A stretch of 64,000 nt of DNA from Lacticaseibacillus sharpeae JCM 1186 = DSM 20505 (GCF_001436225.1 NZ_AYYO01000030.1:1-64000); one strand, 5' to 3'; shown: positions 1 to 9,656, counted from the stretch's first letter. Numbers and translations are program-made. The notes: generated by a model from the sequence alone, not told the origin.

Positions 1-177
1 TTGTTCGGATTTACTGGGGATTTTTATTTCAGTGCCGAATTATGTCTCGGCCACTTATTTTTTTGTTTCTGAAAAATCATCAGCTCGAGTTCATTTTTTA
101 TGAGTGGGCCGACAAATCAATGCGGCCTATGCTAGTCACCGTAAGCAATTAATTCATATCTTTCGGGGGAACTACAG
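1..177. other. Upstream region of the DedA-like gene
   Basis: No gene is visible here. The stretch holds the presumed promoter region of the envelope cluster, and a TATGCT hexamer near 127 could be a -10 box, but no convincing -35 is seen. A purine-rich TCGGGGGAA ribosome binding site lies just before the ATG at 178. Confidence 0.4.
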
Positions 178-834
178 ATGACACTCTTAGCTTTGAGCAC
201 ATTCATACCCAACATTAACGTGTTATTACCACAATTGATTAATCAATATGGGTGGCTAGTCTACATCGGGCTGTTTTGCCTCGTGTTCATTGAAACCGGG
301 GTAGTGGTGCTACCATTCTTGCCCGGCGACTCGTTACTTTTCCTGTGCGGTTCGCTTGCGGCCATGAGCACCCACCCGCTGAACGTGGCAGTTCTTGCCG
401 TGTTGCTCAGTGTCGCCGCAATCTTGGGCGACGCGCTTAATTTTGAAATTGGCGAACACGCCGGCCAGTACCTGACGCACACCAAGTGGTTTCAGCGGAT
501 TGTGCGGCCGCAGCACCTCGCACAATAAGAAGCGTTCTTCGCCAAGCATGGGCGCCCCGCGATTTTCCTCGGCCGGTTCATGCCGATTATCCGGACAATT
601 ATTCCCTTTACAGCTGGTGCCAGCAAGATGCGTTACCGTGACTTCGCGCTCTTCAATGTCATTGGCGGAATTAGCTGGGTACTAATTGTGCTCAGCTGTG
701 GTTACTTGTTCGGCAATATCATGGTGGTGAAAAATCACTTTGAACTAATCATGTTAGCCATTGTGGTCATTTCGCTATTACCGGCCGCAATCATGATGTT
801 GCGCAAGCGTGGGGGTGTGAATAATGTCGATTAA
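178..834 (+). pseudogene. DedA/SNARE-associated family membrane protein, interrupted by an in-frame stop
   Basis: DedA proteins are polytopic membrane proteins implicated in undecaprenyl-phosphate or phospholipid recycling. The first 116 codons give an N-terminal hydrophobic segment and the family region around FLPGDSLLFLCGSLA. Translation then stops at TAA 526-528. The same frame continues without any shift into EAFFAKHGRPAIFLGRF, the family's conserved RF-P-x-x-R-T segment (RFMPIIRTIIPFTAGASKM), and C-terminal membrane helices up to 834. One substitution, for example CAA to TAA, explains the break. The 3' end overlaps the next ATG at 824, so the operon arrangement is intact. It is either a pseudogene, a recent nonsense mutation or a sequencing error. 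Internal reinitiation at ATG 580 would give only an 84-residue C-terminal piece. Confidence 0.85.
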
Positions 835-1486
835 AAAACAAATGGCCATTGGTACCGCGTTAATCGCGGCCTTCTGCATCCTGATGGTCGGCGTGATGCG
901 TGATGCCCAGTGGGTGCAGGTTCTAGATGGCAGTAGCGCGCACTTACTGCGGTACAGTGGTGCTCTCAATACCGCAATCTACATGGCCGCCGCTAAGCTC
1001 GGCAGCCCGCTGATTGCGATCGGGTTGAGCTTGGGCCTCAGCCTTGGGCTCGTGTTACTGCGCCAGCCGGGACTGGCCAGCTGGTTGCTGGGCATGCAGC
1101 TGGGCGGCGCGGCGGTTGCGGAAGGTATCAAGTTCATCGTGCAGCGGGCGCGGCCAACTGGTCAGCTAGTGGCCGATACTGGCTATAGTTTTCCCAGCGG
1201 CCACACATTTTGCACCACGATGTTAGTAATGAGCGTCATTTACGTCACGCTGCCACTGATTGAGGATCAAGAAAATCAGTTGGTGCTGGTTTTGATCGGC
1301 ATTATCTGGGTGGGGCTGGTGGCCGCAGCACGCGTGTACCTGCGTGACCACTTCGGCACGGATGTCGTGGCCAGTGTGTTGCTGGCAGGTGGTTTGTGGA
1401 ACGTACTTGCGCCGCTTAGAAATCCCGTTGTCTCGCGGATCGACGCGACGGTGCAACGGATTTGGGTTCGTGAAGGGAAGGCTTAA
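824..1486 (+). CDS. PAP2 family phosphatase (membrane lipid/polyprenyl phosphatase)
   Basis: This 220-residue membrane protein has the three PAP2 phosphatase motifs in order: KFIVQRARP (KxxxxxxRP), FPSGHTF (PSGH) and ARVYLRDHFGTD (SRxxxxxHxxxD type). The family hydrolyses phosphatidate, phosphatidylglycerophosphate or undecaprenyl pyrophosphate on the outer face of the membrane. Several hydrophobic helices surround the motifs. It starts inside the end of the broken DedA gene and is followed by a glycosyltransferase one base after its stop. Its position in an envelope-glycosylation operon suggests recycling of the lipid carrier, which is inference; the exact substrate cannot be read from sequence. 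Confidence 0.88.
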   Translation: MSIKKQMAIGTALIAAFCILMVGVMRDAQWVQVLDGSSAHLLRYSGALNTAIYMAAAKLGSPLIAIGLSLGLSLGLVLLRQPGLASWLLGMQLGGAAVAEGIKFIVQRARPTGQLVADTGYSFPSGHTFCTTMLVMSVIYVTLPLIEDQENQLVLVLIGIIWVGLVAAARVYLRDHFGTDVVASVLLAGGLWNVLAPLRNPVVSRIDATVQRIWVREGKA

Positions 1487-1487
1487 T

Positions 1488-2429
1488 ATGCAAAAATTGA
1501 CAATTGTGATTCCGGCGTACAACGAACAAGAGGTATTGGCGTCGAGCGTACAACGGTTGCTCGGCATCGAGGACCGGATTGCGGCGGACAACTACCTGGA
1601 TCAGCGGGCGGATATTCTGGTGGTGGATGATGGTTCAACCGACCAGACCTGGACGATTATTGAACAGTTGCACAAGGCCAACTCCCGGGTACGCGGCTTG
1701 CGCTTTTCCCGGAACTTCGGCCACCAGAACGCCCTGATTGCGGGGATGCGTGAGGCCGTGCAGACCGCGGCGGTCGTGGTGACCATTGATGCGGACCTGC
1801 AAGATGACCCCGAGAAGATTGCGGACATGGTTAAGTTGTATGCGGACGGTAAGGACATCGTCTACGGTGTGCGCAACAACCGCGATACGGATACCTGGTT
1901 CAAGCGCACCACCGCCCAGATGTATTACGGCATGCTGGGCAAGCTTGGGGTGGACCTCATCCCCAACCATGCGGATTTTCGCCTCATGAGTAAGCGCGCC
2001 GTGGAGACCTTCTTGCAGTATTCCGAACGCAACATCTTCATTCGGGGGCTCATCCCGCGGCTCGGGTTTGCGACGGCGAAGGTCTTCTACAAGCGCACGC
2101 CCCGCATGGCCGGGGAGTCGAAGTACCCGCTGAAGAAAATGCTGGCGTTCGCCTGGGACGGCATCACCAGCCTGACGATTGCGCCCGTACGGTTCATCCT
2201 GATTCTGGGGACCTTCGCATGCTTGCTGGCGGTGGGCATGTCCATCTACACGGTATTTTCCAAGGTGCTGGGACTCGCGGTTCACGGCTGGTCGTCACTG
2301 ATGATTTCGCTCTGGTTCATGGGTGGCCTGCAGATGGTCAGTCTTGGTATCATTGGGGAATATGTGGGTAAGTTAACGACGGAAGTGAAGCACCGGCCAC
2401 GCTACACGGTGCAGTCTAAACTAGATTAG
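1488..2429 (+). CDS. Family 2 glycosyltransferase (GtrB/DPM1-like, polyprenyl-phosphate sugar transferase)
   Basis: This is a 313-residue GT-A fold transferase. The start MQKLTIVIPAYNE is chosen because it follows the PAP2 stop and restores the canonical family N-terminus. Seen motifs are VVDDGSTD (nucleotide-sugar binding), the DADLQDDPE metal/acceptor motif and two C-terminal membrane helices (about residues 230-300). This architecture matches enzymes that move a sugar from a nucleotide donor to undecaprenyl phosphate at the cytoplasmic face. The next genes encode a GT-C-like integral protein and a GtrA-like protein, completing the usual three-component arrangement for modifying cell-wall or teichoic-acid polymers. 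The sugar cannot be deduced. Confidence 0.9.
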   Translation: MQKLTIVIPAYNEQEVLASSVQRLLGIEDRIAADNYLDQRADILVVDDGSTDQTWTIIEQLHKANSRVRGLRFSRNFGHQNALIAGMREAVQTAAVVVTIDADLQDDPEKIADMVKLYADGKDIVYGVRNNRDTDTWFKRTTAQMYYGMLGKLGVDLIPNHADFRLMSKRAVETFLQYSERNIFIRGLIPRLGFATAKVFYKRTPRMAGESKYPLKKMLAFAWDGITSLTIAPVRFILILGTFACLLAVGMSIYTVFSKVLGLAVHGWSSLMISLWFMGGLQMVSLGIIGEYVGKLTTEVKHRPRYTVQSKLD

Positions 2430-2437
2430 GTGAGTAG

Positions 2438-4381
2438 ATGCAGCAAGCAAAGTGGGTCCGCGTATTTCCAATCATATTAATATTTTGCTTAGCGATTGGC
2501 ACCATCAGCAGTCTAATCAAAAGTGCTGGGCCACTGGTTCTGCTGGTCAGTATGGCGGTGCTGTTAGCAGCGCGGCTTCTCGCACCGTTGTTGAACCGGT
2601 TAACGCGGCGGCAAATGCTATTACTCCTCGGCATCGGCTTTGGCTTGATGCTGGTTGCGCAGCTGCTGGTGTTAAAAATTATGCCGGTGACCGTGTATCA
2701 CGATCCGTTTCGGGTGCTCAGCCAGGCCGACCAAATGGCGGCTGGGGATATGCACTGGCGCATCACGTATTTTTGGCGTTACAGCAATAACGTGTCGCTC
2801 GCGTACCTATTGTCACTCTGGTTACGCGCGACCACGCTGGTGCACTTGTCAACGAATATGAGCGTGCACCTACTGAGTCTGCTGTTGCTCGACGGGTTCA
2901 TTGCGTTGTTAACGCGAACTGTTGCTCAGCTTAGTCACCGGAACACTACGACCCTCGCCGTGTTTGCCTTTTGCAGCCTGACACCGGTTGCCTACACCTA
3001 TTTTCTGCAGGTGTTTTACTCCGACTTACCCGCGATGCTGGTGCTTTTGATCTTAGTGCGTGAAGTGTGGCTATGGGCGCAGCGAAATGTGCGGCAGAAG
3101 TGGGTACACGGAATTACGTTGACCTGCACGGCGCTCCTGGGCCAGTTGTTGAAGCCTAATCTGATTGTGGTGTTACCCGCAGTTGTGCTGTTAGGTGGCT
3201 GCTATGTGTTACTGAAGCGGCGGCTTACTTGGGGTAAAATGCTGCCACTGCTGCTTATTGTTTTGGGCCTGGGGTTGAGTGTTCCTGCTGGCCGCATTAT
3301 TGATACCGCGGCGAACTTCACGCCGAATACCCAGTTTGCCTTTCCGACCACGAACTGGCTGGTCATGGGGATTAACCAGCACAGCCACGGGATGTACAGC
3401 GGCAAGGATGTGGCGCGGTCGTTAAAATTGCCGAATCAAGCTGCGCGCAATCGGGCAAACCTGCAGATTATCGCCCACCGGTACCAGACGATTGGCCCCT
3501 TGAAACTAGCACGGCTTTGGGTGACCAAGGCCGGCATCCTGCTCAACGTTCACGGTGTGCAGAGTTGGTATAACGGTGGTTATCGGGTGGCACCCCAGTG
3601 GTATCTGGCCCACGCGCGTACGTTGCAAACGTTGACCGCGATGGGTTACCAGGTCGCGATTGTGTGTCTGTTCGTAATGACCGCCTTTCGCCTGCTGCTC
3701 TGGCGCCCGGAATTGCGTAGTCGGCGGGAGTGGGTAGTGCTATTTTCAATCATCATTGTTCTTGGGTACATCGCCTTTCACGTGCTGCTGTGGGAAACCG
3801 AGCAGCGTTATGGGCAGGTACTCGTGCCGCTCCTGTGGTTGGTCGCTTCTGGACTGCCGGTGCCCATCAAGGTGCGGCATTTTGGTTGGCGGCGGCCAGT
3901 TGCGGGCCTGGTACTGGCGGGAGGCGCCGTGGTTGCGGGAATTGGGGCAGCACCGCTGATTGCGGCCCAAAACCACCAGCCGCTCATTATCGCAGCGCAG
4001 CGGAGCCAGTTATCCACGCAGTATCGCGCCACGCCGCGTAAGCTTGCTGCGGGTGCGGTTCTGGCTGAAACGGTGAACGTGAATGCGCACGCTAACTACT
4101 TCTCCGTGCAAACGCACAATCACGCGCACGTGCGGGTCACACTCACCAACTTAGCGACGGGGGATGTGGTGCGGTTGCATCAGGCGGGCCTGGTTTACCG
4201 GACCCAGCAGCACCTAGCTGCGGGCCAGTACCGCATTTGGCTCACCAATACTTCCCGGCGGCCGCAAGCAATCGACGTGGTGGCCACGCATAATTACCGC
4301 TTGGCCCCGCACCCGCTTGTGATTAACGGGGTGCGACACGCGCACGCGTCATTAATCTATACAGTTATGCGAAAGGAATAA
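2438..4381 (+). CDS. Polytopic membrane protein, GT-C/PMT-like glycosyltransferase candidate
   Basis: This 647-residue protein has about a dozen hydrophobic segments in its first ~520 residues and a non-membrane C-terminal domain. The first extracytoplasmic loop contains YHDPFRVLSQADQMAAGD, an acidic loop in the position where GT-C transferases (PMT/ArnT-like) carry catalytic carboxylates. It lies 8 bp after the GT2 gene and 4 bp before gtrA. By analogy with Gtr systems it should take the lipid-linked sugar made by the GT2 and attach it to a wall polymer outside the membrane. The family call rests on topology, loop and context rather than a decisive motif. Confidence 0.65.
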   Translation: MQQAKWVRVFPIILIFCLAIGTISSLIKSAGPLVLLVSMAVLLAARLLAPLLNRLTRRQMLLLLGIGFGLMLVAQLLVLKIMPVTVYHDPFRVLSQADQMAAGDMHWRITYFWRYSNNVSLAYLLSLWLRATTLVHLSTNMSVHLLSLLLLDGFIALLTRTVAQLSHRNTTTLAVFAFCSLTPVAYTYFLQVFYSDLPAMLVLLILVREVWLWAQRNVRQKWVHGITLTCTALLGQLLKPNLIVVLPAVVLLGGCYVLLKRRLTWGKMLPLLLIVLGLGLSVPAGRIIDTAANFTPNTQFAFPTTNWLVMGINQHSHGMYSGKDVARSLKLPNQAARNRANLQIIAHRYQTIGPLKLARLWVTKAGILLNVHGVQSWYNGGYRVAPQWYLAHARTLQTLTAMGYQVAIVCLFVMTAFRLLLWRPELRSRREWVVLFSIIIVLGYIAFHVLLWETEQRYGQVLVPLLWLVASGLPVPIKVRHFGWRRPVAGLVLAGGAVVAGIGAAPLIAAQNHQPLIIAAQRSQLSTQYRATPRKLAAGAVLAETVNVNAHANYFSVQTHNHAHVRVTLTNLATGDVVRLHQAGLVYRTQQHLAAGQYRIWLTNTSRRPQAIDVVATHNYRLAPHPLVINGVRHAHASLIYTVMRKE

Positions 4382-4385
4382 GCTA

Positions 4386-4790
4386 ATGGTCAACACAGTG
4401 AACAAACTTTATGCACGTTACGGGGAAATCTTACGTTACTTGATTGTTGGTGGCCTGACCACGGTGATTAACGTCGCACTCTTTTACCTCCTGTTTCAGA
4501 TCCACCTGAGCTGGTTCTGGGCGAACCTAGCTGCTTGGCTTGCAAGCGTGATGTTCGCGTTTGTGGCCAATAAGTGGTTGGTATTCGGGCAAAACGATGG
4601 CGGGCGGGGGACACTGCTGCGGGAAGGCGTGCTGTTCTTCGGCTTACGTGGCGCCTCGCTGCTTGCAGACACCGCCATCCTGTTTGTGGGGATTAACTTA
4701 CTGGCAGCGCCAGTCTTAGGCGTGAAGATTGTTGATCAGGTGGTCGTGATTGCGCTCAATTACGTCTTCAGCAAATTAATATTTAAGTAA
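4386..4790 (+). CDS. GtrA family protein (lipid-linked sugar flippase candidate)
   Basis: A 134-residue protein with four hydrophobic segments and the family features LRYLIVGGLTTVINVALFYLLF near the N-terminus and ANKWLVF in the middle. GtrA-like proteins are thought to flip polyprenyl-linked sugars across the membrane. It is the last gene of the envelope cluster and is followed directly by a strong terminator, so the unit probably ends here. Confidence 0.88.
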   Translation: MVNTVNKLYARYGEILRYLIVGGLTTVINVALFYLLFQIHLSWFWANLAAWLASVMFAFVANKWLVFGQNDGGRGTLLREGVLFFGLRGASLLADTAILFVGINLLAAPVLGVKIVDQVVVIALNYVFSKLIFK

Positions 4791-4797
4791 TTCACTT

Positions 4798-4830
4798 AGC
4801 CCCGCGACATGTTGGTTCGGGGCTATTTAT
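4798..4830 (+). terminator. Rho-independent terminator of the envelope cluster
   Basis: AGCCCCG and CGGGGCT form a 7-bp stem around a 13-nt loop, followed by a T-rich tract (TATTTATTT), eight bases after the gtrA stop. Confidence 0.8.
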
Positions 4831-4851
4831 TTGCGCGCGACGTTAGCCAAA

Positions 4852-4896
4852 TTGACAGGATACCGTTAATTGCGTTAACATTAATAACTATATAAT
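4852..4896 (+). promoter_or_regulatory. Promoter region of the MFS gene
   Basis: A consensus TTGACA occurs at 4852-4857 and a consensus TATAAT at 4891-4896. They are too far apart to work as one promoter. TTGACA could pair with the weak TTAACA at 4875, or TATAAT with TTGCGT at 4870 (15-bp spacer). Which is used cannot be told. Confidence 0.45.
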
Positions 4897-4946
4897 TATG
4901 TAACCATCGGCTGAATTGCCGACTTCATCACGAAACGGAGGATTTT

Positions 4947-6320
4947 TTGAATTCTGAGATAACACCGAAGAAACGTTTTTACAAGCTTGCACCGCTTTCC
5001 CTGGTGCACCTACGCATCTACTTGGCCATCATTTTGGGCCAGTTCACGTGTGGGTACGCAATTGAAATTAGTGGGACGGCGGTCACGGAAGCGCAGAAAT
5101 ACATCACCATTCCGGATGTCTGGGTCGGGCTCATTGGGGCCGGCACCCTGATTGGTCTGGCTGGTAGCCTGCTGGTTGGTAAACTGTCAGACAAGGTCGG
5201 GCGGCGCCGGCTGCTCATGCTCAACATGTATTTGCTTGCCTTGATTTCACTCGGGCAACTGTTCACTAGCAACCTGCTAGCAACCTTCTTGATGCGCGTG
5301 CTGGTTGGCCTCATGATTGCTGTGGATTACACCGCCGGGAACACGCTCCTCATTGAATGGTTGCCGCTGAAGGAAAGCGGCAGGTTCCAGAGTCACCTAG
5401 TAATTTACTGGACGCTGGGCTTCATCGCGGGGTACGCAGCGAGTGCCTTTATCACCGGCTTTGACAGTATGACCTGGAAGCTGATGATGGTTTCACCCGC
5501 GGTATTCGCGCTGATCACCGCCGTTTTCCGTTCCGTCGCCAAGCTGCCAACGTCCCCGAGCTGGCTGGTCAACCAGGGTAAACCCCAGGCGGCCCAGAAG
5601 GTGATCCGCAAGAACTTGGGCCACAAGTGGGGCCTGTCGGACAAGCAAAAAGATGCCGGCAAAACGGCGGACGCCAGCTTCTCCTGGACGGTCGTGTTCA
5701 CGCGTAAATACCTGCGCAATACCAGCGTTGGGGGCGTGTTCTACGCCGCGCAATCATTTACCTTCTTCGGCATTAGCATCTTCTTGCCGATTCTAGTTGG
5801 ACAAATGGGGATTACGGACACCAAGATGGTCGGCTACCTGTACAACGGGTCGATGCTGGTAGGGGTCCTGCTCGGAATTGTGGTGTTCAATCGCTTAAGC
5901 CGCCGTCAGTTTTTGATTGGTGACTTCGCGTTATCTGCAGTTTGTTTACTGCTCCTCGGCTTTTGGCGCACTATGCCGACGCAACTGGAATTAGTAGTCT
6001 TCTCGCTGTTTTCGGTATTGCTGTCGGCCGGGCTGGTCATGGACTACGCGTACACCTCCGAGCTATTCGATTCCAGCGTGCGCGGAACCGGGGTTGGCAT
6101 GGTCGTCACCTTCAGCCGTATTGGCGCCGCGGCCGGTACGTTCCTGTTGCCGATTATCACGACCAGCATGAGTGTCCAGATGGCAATGCTCATCTGTGGC
6201 GTGCTGCTCAGTTTTGCGGGGCTATTCAGTTTGGTATTGGCACCGGAAACTTCGCGCAAGCACCTGGCGCGCAAGATGGAATCAGGCGCCGGCGTGCATA
6301 ACGCACCACTTCAACATTAG
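4947..6320 (+). CDS. MFS transporter (sugar porter-like)
   Basis: This 457-residue protein has twelve predicted membrane helices. The loop 2-3 signature GKLSDKVGRRRLL and the helix-4 region RVLVGLMIAVDYTAGNTLL are typical of the sugar/metabolite:H+ symporter branch, and the central loop is charged (about residues 205-240). The TTG start at 4947 follows ACGGAGG with good spacing. It is a single-gene unit with its own upstream promoter boxes and a downstream terminator. The substrate is unknown; sugar or organic acid uptake is possible and drug efflux is less likely given the motif set. Confidence 0.85.
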   Translation: MNSEITPKKRFYKLAPLSLVHLRIYLAIILGQFTCGYAIEISGTAVTEAQKYITIPDVWVGLIGAGTLIGLAGSLLVGKLSDKVGRRRLLMLNMYLLALISLGQLFTSNLLATFLMRVLVGLMIAVDYTAGNTLLIEWLPLKESGRFQSHLVIYWTLGFIAGYAASAFITGFDSMTWKLMMVSPAVFALITAVFRSVAKLPTSPSWLVNQGKPQAAQKVIRKNLGHKWGLSDKQKDAGKTADASFSWTVVFTRKYLRNTSVGGVFYAAQSFTFFGISIFLPILVGQMGITDTKMVGYLYNGSMLVGVLLGIVVFNRLSRRQFLIGDFALSAVCLLLLGFWRTMPTQLELVVFSLFSVLLSAGLVMDYAYTSELFDSSVRGTGVGMVVTFSRIGAAAGTFLLPIITTSMSVQMAMLICGVLLSFAGLFSLVLAPETSRKHLARKMESGAGVHNAPLQH

Positions 6321-6330
6321 ACTCGTCTTG

Positions 6331-6369
6331 GCTCGCACATTCGGTAGTGAATGTGCGGGCTTTTGTTTG
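6331..6369 (+). terminator. Rho-independent terminator after the MFS gene
   Basis: GCTCGCACATTC pairs with GAATGTGCGGGC around a short GGTAGT loop, followed by TTTTGTTTG. Confidence 0.85.
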
Positions 6370-6448
6370 TGCCAAGTTTTACATGCTCGCAATAGTATTC
6401 CGCTCGGAGCTGCATTACACTTAATGGATTAGGGAAGGAACTAAGACC

Positions 6449-7099
6449 ATGGCAGATGTATTTCAGTTAACCGGCGTCGGTTTTGCTCCTGAGGGCAAGT
6501 CGATTCTGACCGATATTAATATAACCGTTGCAGCAGGTACGTACACGACCATCACGGGACCATCAGGTTCGGGGAAAAGCACGCTGCTGCGCTTACTGGC
6601 GACCATGCTGACGCCCACGAGTGGCACCATTTTGTTCAACAATCAGCCGCAAACCGCGTTGAGGAAGCCGGTGTACCGCCAGACCGTGTCGTATTGTTTC
6701 CAGCAGCCAAGCCTGTTTGGCGACACGGTGCGCGACAACCTCGCGTTCCCGTTTTCTTTGCGCAACCAGGAGTTCGACCGGGACAAGGCACTGGCGGCAC
6801 TCGCGTCGGTGGAATTGCCGCCAACGATGCTGGATGCCAAGATTACGTCGCTGTCAGGGGGCGAAAAACAACGGGTGGCGCTGATTCGCAACCTCTTGTT
6901 TTTGCCGCAAGTGTTACTGCTTGATGAAGTGACCACGGGGCTGGATGCCGACACGAAGGCGACGGTGCACGCACTGATTGAACGGCACCACCAGGCAGGG
7001 ATGACCATCTTGGCGGTGACGCACGACGAAACGGAAATCGCGGCGGCGGAAAAGCTACTGACGATTCGCGCAGGAAAGCTGGTGCCAGACGATGAATAA
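6449..7099 (+). CDS. fetA: ABC transporter ATP-binding protein, FetA/YbbL-like
   Basis: A 216-residue ATPase with all ABC motifs: Walker A GPSGSGKST, Q-loop FQQPSLFG, signature LSGGEKQRVAL, Walker B VLLLDEVT and H-loop THDETE. The partner gene overlaps its last 8 bases and encodes a UPF0014/FetB permease. In Escherichia coli the FetAB pair exports iron and protects against oxidative stress. The same role is inferred here from the family, not shown. Confidence 0.88.
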   Translation: MADVFQLTGVGFAPEGKSILTDINITVAAGTYTTITGPSGSGKSTLLRLLATMLTPTSGTILFNNQPQTALRKPVYRQTVSYCFQQPSLFGDTVRDNLAFPFSLRNQEFDRDKALAALASVELPPTMLDAKITSLSGGEKQRVALIRNLLFLPQVLLLDEVTTGLDADTKATVHALIERHHQAGMTILAVTHDETEIAAAEKLLTIRAGKLVPDDE

Positions 7100-7856
7100 T
7101 TTAATTGTGAGTCCCACCGCGCTGGCCTTTGCTGTGGTGCTTGTGCTGATTGCGCTCGGGATTAGTCTGCACGAAAAAATTGGGCTGGAGAAGGACATGG
7201 TGATTGGGGTCATCCGGGCCGTGGTCCAGCTGACCGTTGTGGGTTACGTGTTGACGTACATCATTAAGGTGGACCGGCTGTGGCTGACGGGCCTGATGGT
7301 GGCCATCATCATTTTTAACGCCGCGCAAAACGCGTACAAACGGGCCGACGGGATTCCCCACGCCTTCCCGATTAGCTTGCTCGCCATTGCGGTGGGCACG
7401 CTGCTGACGATTTTGCTGCTGGTTCTGGCAGGCGCGGTGAAGTTCACGCCAAGTCAGATTGTACCGGTATCGGGGATGATTGCGTCCAACGAGATGGTTG
7501 CCATCGGCTTGGCCTATCGCAACATGAATGCGAGCTTCCATGATCAACGCCAAGGCGTTCTGGAGCGGCTGGCGCTGGGGGCGAACCTGAAGCAAGCGTC
7601 CGCCCACATTGTGCGGGCCGCGATTCGCACGGGGATGGCGCCGACGATTGATTCCGCGAAGACGATGGGGATTGTCAGCCTGCCGGGGATGATGTCTGGG
7701 TTGATTTTTGCCGGCGTGGATCCGTCCAAGGCCATCATGTACCAGATCATGGTGACGTTCATGCTGCTGGCTGCGACGAGTATTGGCAGTGTGATTGCAT
7801 GCTATCTGGCCTACCCGCAGTTCTACAATGGTGATATGCAATTACTCAACAAATAG
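7092..7856 (+). CDS. fetB: UPF0014/FetB-like ABC permease (putative iron exporter)
   Basis: A 254-residue integral membrane protein with about seven helices. The family regions FNAAQNAYKR and PVSGMIASNEMVAIGLAYRNM are visible, as is the later PTIDSAKTMGIVSLPGMMSGLIFAG stretch of the UPF0014 family. It overlaps the ATPase gene by 8 bp (ATG within its end), so translation is coupled. The transporter would be a FetA/FetB dimer of dimers exporting a metal, probably iron. Confidence 0.9.
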   Translation: MNNLIVSPTALAFAVVLVLIALGISLHEKIGLEKDMVIGVIRAVVQLTVVGYVLTYIIKVDRLWLTGLMVAIIIFNAAQNAYKRADGIPHAFPISLLAIAVGTLLTILLLVLAGAVKFTPSQIVPVSGMIASNEMVAIGLAYRNMNASFHDQRQGVLERLALGANLKQASAHIVRAAIRTGMAPTIDSAKTMGIVSLPGMMSGLIFAGVDPSKAIMYQIMVTFMLLAATSIGSVIACYLAYPQFYNGDMQLLNK

Positions 7857-8099
7857 ATTAATGGCTGGCCGGTTTCGATAACGTCCTGTGCACGCAAAAC
7901 GCTAAGCAGATTTTGCGGTGCTAAATGAAAAATTGACGTACAAGCCATTAGACCCCGGTTGCGAAAACCGAACATTTTTCCGCGGCACCGAATAATAACG
8001 GATGCACACGTTTTCTTTGCCCGCCGTATCATTGACCCGTGCCCGGATAACCGCTAGAATTAAATCATTCAAAATAAAAAAAGCTAGGAGTGTGAAACG
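7857..8099 (+). promoter_or_regulatory. guaA leader region
   Basis: No gene is visible in this stretch. I looked for a purine riboswitch fold and did not find its conserved core. The ribosome binding site AGGAG lies at 8086-8090 ahead of the TTG start. Confidence 0.4.
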
Positions 8100-9656
8100 T
8101 TGGCAACTACGAACAAGGATTACGACCAGATTATCGTGCTTGATTACGGTAGTCAGTACAACCAGCTCATCACCCGCCGGATTCGTGAATTCGGTATTTA
8201 CTCTGAACTGAAGCCCCACACCATTAGTGCGGCGGAAGTCCGTGAGATTGCGCCTAAGGGGATTATTTTCTCCGGCGGTCCAAACTCCGTATACGACGAG
8301 GGTGCACTTGGGGTTGACTCTGAACTGTTCGAACTCGGGATTCCAATCCTCGGGGTTTGTTACGGGATGCAGCTGATGGCTAAGAAATTAGCTGGTGGCC
8401 GCGTTGAATCAGCCGACAACCGTGAATACGGGCACGTCGACATTCAGGTGAACGAAGATACCAACCCAATTCTGTTCAAGAACCTGCCCGAAAAGCAGTT
8501 CGTATGGATGAGTCACGGTGACCTTGTTCGCCAGGCACCAGATGGTTTCACCGTTACTGCAACCTCCAAGAACTGTCCAATCGCCGCAATCGCTGACGAC
8601 AAGCGCAAATTCTACGGGATTCAGTTCCACGCTGAAGTGCAGAACACCGAATACGGCCACGAAATCCTGCGTCACTTCGCCTTTGACGTATGTCACGCAG
8701 AAGCTAACTGGTCCATGTCCGACTTCATCGACGACCAGATCAAGGCCATCCGTGCCGAAGTCGGCGACAAGAAGGTGCTTCTTGGCCTCTCTGGTGGGGT
8801 TGACTCCTCCGTTGTTGCTGCACTCCTGAACAAGGCGATTGGCGACCAGCTCGTCTGCATCTTCGTCGACCACGGTCTGCTGCGGAAGAACGAAGCTGAC
8901 CAGGTAATGGACAGCCTCGGCAAGGGTCTCGGTGTGAACATCATCAAGGTTGACGCGCACGAACGCTTCTATGCTGACCTGAAGGGTGTTACTGACCCTG
9001 AAAAGAAGCGCAAGACGATTGGGCGAGACTTCATTGAAGTGTTCAATGAAGAAGCAAGCAAGCTTCACGGCATCGACTACCTCGCACAGGGTACCCTGTA
9101 CACCGACGTGGTTGAATCCGGGACCGACACGGCTCAGACCATCAAGAGTCACCACAACGTTGGTGGCCTGCCAGAAGACCTCAAGTTCAAGCTCATCGAA
9201 CCACTCAACAAGTTGTTCAAGGATGAAGCTCGTGAATTGGGTGAAAAGCTTGGTATTCCGCACGAACTCGTTTGGCGGCAGCCATTCCCTGGCCCTGGTC
9301 TTGGTATCCGGGTCCTCGGTGAAGTCACCGAAGAGAAGCTCGCCATCGTTCGCGATTCCGACGCCATCCTGCGCGAAGAAATCAAGAAGAACGGCCTCGA
9401 CGAATCCATCTGGCAGTACTTCACCGTGCTCCCTGGCTTCAAGTCAGTTGGGGTCATGGGTGACGGCCGGACGTACGACTACACGATTGCCATTCGTGCC
9501 ATCACTTCTATCGACGGGATGACCGCTGACTTTGCCCGGATTGACTGGGACGTCCTGCAGAAGATTTCTGCCCGGATTGTTAATGAAGTGGGGCACATCA
9601 ACCGCGTAGTTTATGATATTACCTCCAAGCCGCCTGCGACTGTGGAATGGGAATAA
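8100..9656 (+). CDS. guaA: GMP synthase (glutamine-hydrolysing)
   Basis: GuaA converts XMP, glutamine and ATP to GMP, the last step of guanine nucleotide synthesis in the cytoplasm. The 518-residue product has the class I glutamine amidotransferase domain first ([12 protein letters not shown] with the catalytic Cys, and [14 protein letters not shown] with His/Glu), then the ATP-pyrophosphatase P-loop [14 protein letters not shown], and ends with the family terminus PATVEWE. The TTG start at 8100 lies 9 nt after AGGAG. Codon use is that of a highly expressed gene. Its last codons and stop (9645-9656) form the attachment core of two integrated elements, and integration has left the coding sequence intact. 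Confidence 0.98.
   Translation: MATTNKDYDQIIVLDYGSQYNQLITRRIREFGIYSELKPHTISAAEVREIAPKGIIFSGGPNSVYDEGALGVDSELFELGIPILGVCYGMQLMAKKLAGGRVESADNREYGHVDIQVNEDTNPILFKNLPEKQFVWMSHGDLVRQAPDGFTVTATSKNCPIAAIADDKRKFYGIQFHAEVQNTEYGHEILRHFAFDVCHAEANWSMSDFIDDQIKAIRAEVGDKKVLLGLSGGVDSSVVAALLNKAIGDQLVCIFVDHGLLRKNEADQVMDSLGKGLGVNIIKVDAHERFYADLKGVTDPEKKRKTIGRDFIEVFNEEASKLHGIDYLAQGTLYTDVVESGTDTAQTIKSHHNVGGLPEDLKFKLIEPLNKLFKDEARELGEKLGIPHELVWRQPFPGPGLGIRVLGEVTEEKLAIVRDSDAILREEIKKNGLDESIWQYFTVLPGFKSVGVMGDGRTYDYTIAIRAITSIDGMTADFARIDWDVLQKISARIVNEVGHINRVVYDITSKPPATVEWE
9645..9656 (+). other. attL core in the guaA 3' end
   Basis: The 12-bp GAATGGGAATAA contains the last GuaA codons and the TAA stop. The same 12 bases recur at 20131-20142 and 33719-33730, each just beyond an integrase gene. 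The 3' end of guaA is an established integration hot spot for tyrosine-integrase elements. Confidence 0.9.

Noticed and set aside
7857-8099. Purine riboswitch ahead of guaA
   Set aside because: No conserved purine-aptamer core or anti-terminator arrangement is visible.
8409-9263. Open frame of 284 codons on the minus strand inside guaA
   Set aside because: Shadow of the strongly codon-biased guaA gene; composition and lack of ribosome binding site argue against it.
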